DNA of 25,465 bases from a virus. The DNA is taken from positions 1-25,465 of the IMG/VR virus record IMGVR_UViG_3300021960_000465, one strand, 5' to 3'. The position numbers were made by a program, and so were the translations under genes. Every line of letters starts with the position of its first letter. Position 1 is the stretch's first letter. Below are positions 14,331 to 19,731 of this stretch, one piece after another. A model generated the notes under the pieces. The model saw nothing but the letters and a program-made list of their open reading frames with translations, searched no databases and had not been told where the DNA came from.

Positions 14331-14551
14331 TATTCATCCACCTCTTCATATCCAACTATTTCAATTTCAGGACTACCACTCATAAAATTGTATTCCCAAC
14401 TATCATCAAAATTATTGTAATGAGTTTCTTGAAAATCCTCATAGGCTTGTTCTTTAATATCACCTGAAAGAGCATCTTCATCTACTTCGATAACTTTGAC
14501 ATATTCTTCAATAGCATTCATTCGTACTCTAATTTTTTTCTTCTTAGTCAT
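14330..14551 (-). CDS. Small acidic protein (73 aa)
   Basis: The product starts MTKKKKIRVRMNAIEEYVKV and ends in a long acidic part (EIEIVGYEEVDE). The opening beta strand, an A-x-x-E-x-A type helix and a closing strand resemble the gene at 12777-12965 and those at 15962 and 16324, so these may be distant relatives. It overlaps the upstream gene by 8 bases. The function is unknown. Confidence 0.65.
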   Translation of the reverse strand: MTKKKKIRVRMNAIEEYVKVIEVDEDALSGDIKEQAYEDFQETHYNNFDDSWEYNFMSGSPEIEIVGYEEVDE

Positions 14552-14912
14552 TTTTTTCTCCCTTTATTTTTTTAGCTTCAATAATGAAGTAAACATCATC
14601 TTTATTTGGTTTATCTATCGTATGACAAATAAACTCATACTCAGGATATTTTTCTCCCAAGTACATGGCATAATAATTATAAAAAGTTTCATCATCATCA
14701 CCAAAGTCAGTAATAAAGGTATCAAAGTCCTCTTCATCTTTTATTTCAGATAAAATGCTCTTATCCCAATCTTCTTCATCCTTGACATAATGTTCAGCGA
14801 AACTTCTCTCATCTTCGTCTGCATAATTAAAGTCGTAAATACTATCCCATTCACCAAAAACATTTAGTTCAGTATCAATAGGATGAGTTTCTTTGTAGGT
14901 TTTTAGTTCCAT
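14544..14912 (-). CDS. Very acidic protein (122 aa), possible DNA mimic
   Basis: I chose the ATG at 14912, which overlaps the upstream stop in a TAATG junction and has GGAAGGA 6 bases before it; an ATG at 14939 lacks a ribosome site. By eye, about 37 of 122 residues are Asp or Glu and about 13 Lys or Arg, with acidic runs such as EEDFDTFITDFGDDDE. No cysteine cluster or catalytic motif is seen. Acidic proteins of this size in phages include DNA mimics that block host restriction, but the composition alone does not prove that. Confidence 0.7.
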   Translation of the reverse strand: MELKTYKETHPIDTELNVFGEWDSIYDFNYADEDERSFAEHYVKDEEDWDKSILSEIKDEEDFDTFITDFGDDDETFYNYYAMYLGEKYPEYEFICHTIDKPNKDDVYFIIEAKKIKGEKND

Positions 14913-15241
14913 TATATTTTCCTTCCTCGCATAGCCCATTTAGGAGTATTTAAATTTTCAAACCAATCTTTAACAGTAGGTATAAAACCTAAATCTTCCA
15001 TAATGTGTTGCTCTGCTATTAATCGAACAGGAATTTCTTTTCCTGTCGAAATTGTAATTGTCTTACCAAACTTTTCTTCACACCAATAACAACCTAAGGA
15101 GTGGTGTTTTAATGCTCGGTGATTTTGAAAAGCATAGTGAGATTTAGTATCATCAAACCAATCATGGATAGCTTGATAATCTTCAGGAGTTCCCCCAAAC
15201 TTTTTAGAGGAACTCAAAGAGTGATGATAAGGATGAGCCAT
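14912..15241 (-). CDS. DUF6915 protein (109 aa)
   Basis: The opening MAHPYHHSLSSSKKFGGTPE, then IHDWFDDTKSHYA, HRALKHHSLGCYWCEEKFG, a PVRLIAEQHIMEDLG block and an IPTVKDWF end are all hallmarks of the DUF6915 family, found on proteobacterial chromosomes, integrative elements and phages. The many conserved histidines (HPYHH, HRALKHH, EQH) suggest metal binding, but no activity is established. The gene follows the DUF6878 gene with a one-base overlap. I have seen these families together in mobile elements. Confidence 0.85.
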   Translation of the reverse strand: MAHPYHHSLSSSKKFGGTPEDYQAIHDWFDDTKSHYAFQNHRALKHHSLGCYWCEEKFGKTITISTGKEIPVRLIAEQHIMEDLGFIPTVKDWFENLNTPKWAMRGRKI

Positions 15242-15783
15242 TAATATTCTTCGTTCCCACTTTCACTGTCACTAAAGTATCTAGTGTATTCATGAGAAAT
15301 TAATTTTTTGTCATCCATACAATTAAATTCAAATTTACCTGATTGTCCGTCATTAATTTCCCAACCACCATGATTAGCTTCCAGTAAATCGTAAACACAA
15401 TCTTCCAAGTAAACTATAACTTTGTCTATTTGACTGATTGTATTCTCTATTTTTTGTTTAAGTTCATCTGTCATCTTTTCTGAAAAAAGAAATTTTTTAT
15501 CTGCGTATGCACCCAAATAAACAAAATGATTGTTGTCAGATAAATTAAAAGTGTAATCGTCTATACAACCACTATCACCACTACCTGAATAATCTACTTC
15601 GACAGAAGTAATATCTTCTTCTAGGTAAAATTTTAACTCATCTAACCTTTGAAAAATTCTTTGCTTATTGACTTCTGCTCTAACAGATGCTTCTTCTTTT
15701 CTTTTTTTCCACTCAGCTTCCCAATCAGTATGGACAATCTGATTGATGACTTCTTCTTTATTAGTTTGTGTAGTTTCCGACAT
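15241..15783 (-). CDS. DUF6878 protein (180 aa)
   Basis: The strand VEVDYSGSGDSGCIDDYTF (about 61-79) and the later DLLEANHGGWEINDGQSGKF are the two signatures of DUF6878, where Y-x-G-x-G-D-S-G and HGGWE-x-N-(D/E)-G are strongly conserved. The function is unknown. This is the first gene after the promoter at 15812-15840; TAGGAG lies 9 bases before the ATG. It is probably the head of an operon running towards 12 kb. Confidence 0.85.
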   Translation of the reverse strand: MSETTQTNKEEVINQIVHTDWEAEWKKRKEEASVRAEVNKQRIFQRLDELKFYLEEDITSVEVDYSGSGDSGCIDDYTFNLSDNNHFVYLGAYADKKFLFSEKMTDELKQKIENTISQIDKVIVYLEDCVYDLLEANHGGWEINDGQSGKFEFNCMDDKKLISHEYTRYFSDSESGNEEY

Positions 15784-15811
15784 AATAATACTCCTATATT
15801 AATTAGTTAGG

Positions 15812-15840
15812 AGATTATGGGATATAAATTAAATTGTCAA
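15812..15840 (-). promoter_or_regulatory. Consensus-like sigma-70 promoter for the 15.8-kb operon
   Basis: TTGACA (15840-15835), a 17-base spacer and TAATCT (15817-15812) on the minus strand. The -35 is perfect, the spacing ideal, and the DUF6878 start lies about 20 bases after the expected start point. It directly follows the terminator at 15843-15873, so it restarts transcription at a unit boundary. Confidence 0.75.
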
Positions 15841-15842
15841 AT

Positions 15843-15873
15843 AAAAAAAGCCCACCTAGTAAAAGTGGGCTTT
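15843..15873 (-). terminator. Rho-independent terminator
   Basis: Minus-strand AAAGCCCAC and GTGGGCTTT form a 9-bp stem around a 9-base loop, followed by a run of T (the Ts of the stem plus four more). This is a textbook terminator and ends the unit that includes the genes at 16506-15909. Confidence 0.85.
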
Positions 15874-15908
15874 ATGTCAAAGTTAGGAATTAAGCAAGTA
15901 ATATCAAA

Positions 15909-15965
15909 TTACATTAACTTTTCAATAAGTCTTGCTATCTTTTTTAATAACCATTCTAAAATCAT
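15909..15965 (-). CDS. Putative 18-aa amphipathic peptide
   Basis: The codons encode MILEWLLKKIARLIEKLM, which on a helical wheel has a hydrophobic face and a lysine/arginine/glutamate face. Its ATG overlaps the stop of the 66-residue gene by 4 bases (ATGA), and the terminator follows 35 bases later. Either it is a real translated peptide, of membrane-active type, or a chance frame; the overlap favours the former only mildly. Confidence 0.35.
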   Translation of the reverse strand: MILEWLLKKIARLIEKLM

Positions 15966-16162
15966 ATTTGTTTTGCCTCTTCTATTCTAAATTCTTCTAT
16001 TTTAATAGATGTTGGAAATATCTTATCCTCTCCCTCATCAACTAATCTGTTTCCATTTTGTTCAACCTGTATGATTGCACCAATTTCAGTATTATCTTCC
16101 ACAGTATAAACTTTGGTATATGCTTCATAAACATAGACCTTGTATTTTTTCTTAGCCGACAT
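15962..16162 (-). CDS. Small hypothetical protein (66 aa)
   Basis: The protein begins MSAKKKYKVYVYEAYTKVYT and has a short helix (NTEIGAIIQVEQ) and a closing strand region (FPTSIKIEEFRIEE). This strand-helix-strand layout resembles the 14330 and 16324 genes. It overlaps the 59-residue gene by 11 bases. The function is unknown. Confidence 0.6.
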   Translation of the reverse strand: MSAKKKYKVYVYEAYTKVYTVEDNTEIGAIIQVEQNGNRLVDEGEDKIFPTSIKIEEFRIEEAKQI

Positions 16163-16331
16163 CTATAAAGTTCTCCAAAAAATTTTTTATTCTTTCTTTA
16201 ATATCTTCATATTCCTCAAACGCAGGGGACATCTCATCTATTTCAATTCTGTCCTGAGAAACTTCTTGAATTAACTCTTGTAGCTTTTCATCTAAAAGTA
16301 TTTCTAAATGGTCATTAAAAAATTTACTCAT
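16152..16331 (-). CDS. Small acidic helical protein (59 aa)
   Basis: This 59-residue ORF encodes MSKFFNDHLEILLDEKLQEL and onward, with FEEYEDIKERIKNFLENFID near the end. It is amphipathic and acidic, most likely a helical hairpin. It overlaps the upstream 60-residue gene by 8 bases and the downstream gene by 11, filling a space that would otherwise be empty in a dense operon. No family is recognised. Confidence 0.65.
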   Translation of the reverse strand: MSKFFNDHLEILLDEKLQELIQEVSQDRIEIDEMSPAFEEYEDIKERIKNFLENFIDVG

Positions 16332-16506
16332 CTTTAACCTCTTCTACACTTTCAACAAAATACCACTCTTTTTTAACTTCATTATCTTCACCTGATATTA
16401 TTCCCATACCATTTTCAGCTTTATGTTCAGCTTCATCACGATCATTAGCTTCAATAATAAGATCATACCAAGTTTTGACATATACTCGTGTTTTGTAGTG
16501 TTTCAT
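16324..16506 (-). CDS. Small acidic protein (60 aa)
   Basis: The product begins MKHYKTRVYVKTWYDLIIEA and continues with NDRDEAEHKAENG, then a strand and acidic tail. A strand, then A-N/D-x-x-D/E-E-A, then helix is a pattern shared with the 12777-12965 gene, and with many small phage proteins. It is the first gene after the leader at 16514-16862; TAGGAG gives a ribosome site 7 bases upstream. Confidence 0.65.
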   Translation of the reverse strand: MKHYKTRVYVKTWYDLIIEANDRDEAEHKAENGMGIISGEDNEVKKEWYFVESVEEVKDE

Positions 16507-16513
16507 TTGATCT

Positions 16514-16586
16514 CCTATTAAAAAGTGCTAAACCCTACCCAGTGTAAAGAAATGATTAACAAGGAAGGAACTGAGCAAGGTTTAGC
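16514..16586 (-). terminator. Terminator hairpin with 17-bp stem in leader
   Basis: In minus-strand RNA, 16586-16570 (GCUAAACCUUGCUCAGU) pairs at all 17 positions with 16543-16527, including three G-U pairs, around a 26-base pyrimidine-rich loop, and is followed by ACUUUUUAAU. The G-U pairs would be mismatches on the other strand. It lies just before the ribosome site of the 60-residue gene, so it would cut off transcription before that operon unless something prevents folding. Confidence 0.7.
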
Positions 16587-16862
16587 GACTTGCAGTTTAA
16601 GTTTGCTTTTTTTAAAGTGGTTGTGAAAAACTTAGAGGCAACCTCTGAAACCAATCCACCCATGAAGTAAAAAGACATCACAAATATTTGAACAATTTTG
16701 CTAGTAGTTAAAAGCGAGGAGAAATTAACATAAGATGTATTGCTCAAATTCAAAGATCGACCAGAGCTCAAGGGAGTTCCAACCTGTGCCGACCACATTG
16801 GAAATGTGTTTTGAGAACTTGTGATTGTGTCTTTTCTCCTTTCTGACTTCATGAATATTTTT
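16514..16862 (-). promoter_or_regulatory. Leader RNA or doubtful 98-codon gene, with attenuator layout
   Basis: Between the promoter-like sequence at 16865-16888 and the 60-residue gene lies about 350 bases. A 98-codon frame (16852-16556) is open, but the product is Ser/Thr-rich, unlike its neighbours, and lacks a ribosome site before its ATG. The RNA has structure: hairpins at 16794-16808 (6 bp, CACAUU with AAUGUG) and 16634-16646 (5 bp), a 17-bp terminator (16527-16586), and 16780-16766 (GGAACU...GAGC), which can pair with GCUCAGUUCC at 16576-16567, part of the terminator stem. That is an anti-terminator arrangement. A translated product cannot be excluded. Confidence 0.5.
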
Positions 16863-16864
16863 GT

Positions 16865-16888
16865 ATTATAACTTTATGGGATTGTCAA
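16865..16888 (-). promoter_or_regulatory. Possible promoter of the leader
   Basis: TATAAT (16870-16865) is a perfect -10. TTGACA (16888-16883) is also present, but only 12 bases away, too close for normal sigma-70 spacing. Either another -35 (TTAGTT, 17 bases away) is used, or TTGACA belongs to an operator. The sequence TCCCATAA between the two recurs beside the 15.8-kb promoter. Confidence 0.4.
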
Positions 16889-16907
16889 ACTAATTTTTCA
16901 AAAAAAA

Positions 16908-17399
16908 TTAATTTTCTATTTCTTTAAATTCTGCGTCTTGAATTAATTGATTTTCTTGTCTGTATTTTTCTAATTTTTCTCTGAGTTCTTTTCTCGACAT
17001 ATTGTCCAGTGAAGCAGTCACTACTTCTTTTCGATCTACATAAAATCCACCCAGTAGTCCTCTTCTATACTCGGCATTAATCGCAGCACTGTACTGGTCT
17101 TTCTCAATAGCCAAATCTCTTAGCCTAGCTAATTCTCTTGCATGTTTCATAAATTCTATTTTAGCTGATTGGGCATAGTCTTTGGTTAGGGTATCAATAT
17201 ATTCTACTACCCTAGGAAACATCTTAGGATTTTGTAAATTACAAGCTATCTGAGTTGCACTATGTTCTGAGTACCCTGCCAGTTTAGCACACTCAGTGGG
17301 AGTGGCTCTCCCATTTTCTTTTACAAGGATTTGTGCAAAGGCTCGTTGCCTTCTGGTCAAACCATCTTCTTCTACTACATCACCTAATCGTTTAGACAT
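16908..17399 (-). CDS. terS: Terminase small subunit
   Basis: The 163-residue protein shows the small-terminase opening LTRRQRAFAQILVKENG (about 14-30) followed by a helix-turn-helix region ATPTECAKLAGYSEHSATQI (about 32-51), which fits the Terminase_2-type N-terminal domain. The remainder is helical, with a charged C-terminus, as expected of the oligomerisation part. Small subunits recognise the packaging site on phage DNA and stimulate TerL. Unusually, terL is more than 10 kb away at 4660-6129. A repeat-rich control region lies just upstream at 17468-17622. Confidence 0.85.
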   Translation of the reverse strand: MSKRLGDVVEEDGLTRRQRAFAQILVKENGRATPTECAKLAGYSEHSATQIACNLQNPKMFPRVVEYIDTLTKDYAQSAKIEFMKHARELARLRDLAIEKDQYSAAINAEYRRGLLGGFYVDRKEVVTASLDNMSRKELREKLEKYRQENQLIQDAEFKEIEN

Positions 17400-17467
17400 T
17401 CACATTCCTCTATTTCTTGTGTACATAAGGGGCAATATTCAAGTAGTTCGTCAATAAAATCAAGCAT
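17384..17467 (-). CDS. 27-aa Cys-rich mini-protein upstream of terS
   Basis: The frame encodes MLDFIDELLEYCPLCTQEIE and then ECECLND, with C-x2-C and C-x-C pairs able to hold one zinc ion. AGGAG lies 8 bases before the ATG, a better ribosome site than most genes here have, and the stop overlaps the terS start by 16 bases, so it probably couples translation of terS. It has no known family. Confidence 0.6.
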   Translation of the reverse strand: MLDFIDELLEYCPLCTQEIEECECLND

Positions 17468-17622
17468 TTTTATTTCTCCTGAAGTAATGAAGTAAGGCTA
17501 ACGTATTGGCTAGGTAATGGCTAAAACCATTGAAATATATATATAATATATACATCATTACTCCATTACGTGAAAAAAATGAAATGAAAAAATTTTTTAT
17601 ATAATAATAGTTATAAAAATAA
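17468..17622. promoter_or_regulatory. AT-rich control region with tandem and inverted repeats
   Basis: This non-coding stretch upstream of the terS unit holds three tandem GGCTA repeats (17492-17523), an imperfect inverted repeat GTAATGrAGTAA (17484-17495 and 17558-17569), a 5-bp hairpin (17516-17531) and a TATATATA-rich tract (17535-17552). A 75-codon frame across it is A/T-biased and overlaps the upstream gene, so I discount it. Promoter, operator, origin or packaging-site functions all fit; none is proven. Confidence 0.55.
17492..17523. repeat. Three imperfect tandem repeats (GTAWTGGCTA)
   Basis: GTAAGGCTA, GTATTGGCTA and GTAATGGCTA occur at 17492, 17503 and 17514, in the same orientation with an 11-base period, one helical turn. 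Regular spacing on one face of the helix is what an oligomeric DNA-binding protein would recognise. It lies about 90 bases from the terS start. Confidence 0.6.
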
Positions 17623-17626
17623 CTAT
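17607..17626 (-). terminator. Weak terminator-like hairpin after 320-aa gene
   Basis: ATAGTTAT and ATAACTAT form an 8-bp, all but GC-free stem around a 4-base loop and overlap the stop codon of the 17623-18585 gene. On the minus strand the following bases are TATTATATAAAAAATTTTTT. The low stability makes it a poor terminator. Confidence 0.35.
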
Positions 17627-18585
17627 ATATTGTTTTTCTTTTTGAATTCTGCAATGCTTTTCTCCAGTTTCTTTGCTTCATCATCAATTCCTCTTGATTT
17701 ATAATACTCTAATTGTTCCATAGCATCCTTAAGTTTTTTCATGTTTTCTGAAGATTCTACCAAAATATCTTCAAAAGACCCTTGTTCCAAGGTGCTAGGA
17801 TCATAATCCTCTCTTTTCGCTAATTCTTTATTGATCGCATCCAATCGAGCATGAGCCAAATGCATTCTTCTGGTATTGATATCTAACTTACTGTTCCATT
17901 TTTTGGAAATTAGATCTCTTATAGTTAAATCCTGTGGCATTTCCTTAACATTAGCTAAAGCTGTTTTCCAACGCTGTGGACTAGCCCAAGAGGTAGGCGA
18001 ATTAAAAGCATTAAAATACTCCCTTCTTTGTTTATTAAGTTCAGCCGTAGATAATTTAGAAACCTCATTAGCTAAATCGACATCCGTAATAGGTTTACCA
18101 TCCACATTATAAGAAACAGTATAAGGTTTCTTCACTTCCACCTCTAATTCTTCTTCTATCTCCACAGGCTTGGGTTTTTCTTGGGTTGTTTCTTCAACAA
18201 CTTTCTCAATTTCATTCCACATGTTTTGTTCTCTGGCAACTCTTTCCATTTCACTTAAAGTCCCATAAGGTAAATTTGTTCTAGGCTCTATAGTTTTTGT
18301 TTCTTTGTCAAAATCAAAACCCTCTTTTTTTGATTTCTGTCTCAAGCTGTCCATCCAGTCTAAAAAATCAACTAAACTGCTAAACTTACCATCATCATCA
18401 TCAGGTGGCTCTTGATTCGAGTTCCCTGATTCTTGCTTCTCGACCACCTTTTTCTTATCCTTATCCTTGTTCCCCATAGCCATAATCGTTGTTTGGCTAC
18501 CTATTTCTGCGTTCGCGACACTCGGAACATCCAACAATAATCGTAAATAAGGGGGAAGTGGTAAAAATCGTTTAGAATCAGCCAT
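17623..18585 (-). CDS. Hypothetical charged protein (320 aa)
   Basis: The first 25 residues are hydrophobic and Pro/Leu-rich (FLPLPPYLRLLLDVPSVANA) and the rest is hydrophilic, with a Lys/Asp-rich low-complexity part (about 38-66) and long helices towards the C-terminus (MKKLKDAMEQLEYYKSRGID), probably a coiled coil. No catalytic motif is seen. Its place between the protease-like gene and terS suggests a virion or scaffold-like protein, which is inference. It overlaps the upstream gene by one base. Confidence 0.7.
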   Translation of the reverse strand: MADSKRFLPLPPYLRLLLDVPSVANAEIGSQTTIMAMGNKDKDKKKVVEKQESGNSNQEPPDDDDGKFSSLVDFLDWMDSLRQKSKKEGFDFDKETKTIEPRTNLPYGTLSEMERVAREQNMWNEIEKVVEETTQEKPKPVEIEEELEVEVKKPYTVSYNVDGKPITDVDLANEVSKLSTAELNKQRREYFNAFNSPTSWASPQRWKTALANVKEMPQDLTIRDLISKKWNSKLDINTRRMHLAHARLDAINKELAKREDYDPSTLEQGSFEDILVESSENMKKLKDAMEQLEYYKSRGIDDEAKKLEKSIAEFKKKNNI

Positions 18586-19349
18586 TATGATCTCTCGTAT
18601 AAAGGTTTATCCACTAGCCCACCCATAGCCTTTTTTTCGGTTTTAAGAGGCACTGAGGGGGTTTCTAGCTTTTTTGTGAGTTCTTCCTTAGCATCTGCCT
18701 GTCTTTCTTCAAAGATTCTATATAAAGTTTCTAAATCTACCTTATCGCCGTCACGAGTTCTTACCTTTTTGAAAAAATCATCAAAATCATATCCTATAGA
18801 TTTATAATATTTGATAAGAGGTTTTTGGTATTTTTTATCAGCTTCTAATATTTCAACGGCACCCGTAAAAAAATGATCATCAGCAGGTAAAACTCTTTTT
18901 CCTTTAATCTCACTTAAATTATAAATACCTGAATGGATTAATTCATGTCGTATGACATCCTCTCTGGGCAAATTACCAAAATATTCATCTAATAATTTTA
19001 TTTCTTTTTTAGAAAAATCATCGCCATATTGATATTCTTTAGGTCTTTCATACATAGTATCAGGCTCAACATAAACGGCTTTTAAAAGATTGCGTCTTTG
19101 CATTTCTTTTTCTACAGGATCGGTAGGAGTGTCCTCAGGATTATAAACACCGGGGGGATAATATAATCCTTCCTTAGTTAATTTTTGAAAAGGTTGAGAA
19201 GTGTCGGTAATTTGTTGAATTATTATTTTAGGATCATAACCTAATTGGGCGAGAGGATTATTGCGTAAAGCTGTATCTAATCCTGGGTACATGATGCCGA
19301 GCTTTTCTACGGCACGAAAGCTTGGGTGAGGTGTTTTATCCTCAGCCAT
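18585..19349 (-). CDS. Protein with HELIH zinc-metalloprotease motif (254 aa)
   Basis: Residues 130-141 read EDVIRHELIHSG: the classic H-E-x-x-H zinc motif (H135, E136, H139), set in a predicted helix. A third ligand could be H159 or E166 in DDHFFTGAVEILEAD. The C-terminus ends in KKAMGGLVDKPLYERS, a basic Gly-containing tail that I associate with structural-region proteins of marine phages. The N-terminal 100 residues are Pro/Tyr-rich. A peptidase used in head maturation, lysis or cell entry is plausible, but no named family was recognised and activity is not proven. Confidence 0.65.
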   Translation of the reverse strand: MAEDKTPHPSFRAVEKLGIMYPGLDTALRNNPLAQLGYDPKIIIQQITDTSQPFQKLTKEGLYYPPGVYNPEDTPTDPVEKEMQRRNLLKAVYVEPDTMYERPKEYQYGDDFSKKEIKLLDEYFGNLPREDVIRHELIHSGIYNLSEIKGKRVLPADDHFFTGAVEILEADKKYQKPLIKYYKSIGYDFDDFFKKVRTRDGDKVDLETLYRIFEERQADAKEELTKKLETPSVPLKTEKKAMGGLVDKPLYERS

Positions 19350-19350
19350 T

Positions 19351-19731
19351 TTACTTTCCTTTGAAGGCTTTACCGTACCCTCTTGAAGCTAATCTTCCTG
19401 CCACTCTTGGTTTATTGCTTCGTGATGCAGGTTTATTTCTTTTTGTAGCCATGCCACCACTCTTCATTTTCATAACGGCACCACCATTTTTGCCTTTATC
19501 AGGTTTCTCTTGTTTATCCATTTGATTAAGGATTGATTTAAATTTGTTAAAATCTTCCTGAGTATCTATGTCCTTCCAACTTTTTATTTCATAATTGGTT
19601 TCAGCATCAAGAGCATTTACTGCATTGTTAATATCTTCTTGACTATATTTTAAACCACCACCGAAAGTTAAAGTCTTATCTAAGAACAAACCAATCTTTT
19701 CTATCAAACCTGATTTTTTTTCGTCAGCCAT
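19351..19731 (-). CDS. Hypothetical protein with basic Gly-rich tail (126 aa)
   Basis: The N-terminal half is mixed and acidic (IKSWKDIDTQEDFNKFKS); the C-terminal 45 residues are highly basic (KMKSGGMATKRNKPASRSNK, then RVAGRLASRGYGKAFKGK). The K-x-GGM tail recurs in marine phage proteins from the structural region. It may bind DNA or act as a packaging tag. The gene is coupled to the EF-hand gene by a one-base overlap. No catalytic motif is present. Confidence 0.7.
   Translation of the reverse strand: MADEKKSGLIEKIGLFLDKTLTFGGGLKYSQEDINNAVNALDAETNYEIKSWKDIDTQEDFNKFKSILNQMDKQEKPDKGKNGGAVMKMKSGGMATKRNKPASRSNKPRVAGRLASRGYGKAFKGK

Noticed and set aside
16556-16852. A 98-codon minus-strand gene
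   Set aside because: Not fully rejected: no ribosome site before the ATG, atypical composition, and the frame runs over RNA stems. I treat the region as a leader but note that coding is possible.
17460-17687. A 75-codon minus-strand frame
   Set aside because: It is rich in Tyr, Phe and Lys codons as expected of random AT-rich DNA, lies across repeats, and overlaps the end of the 320-residue gene.
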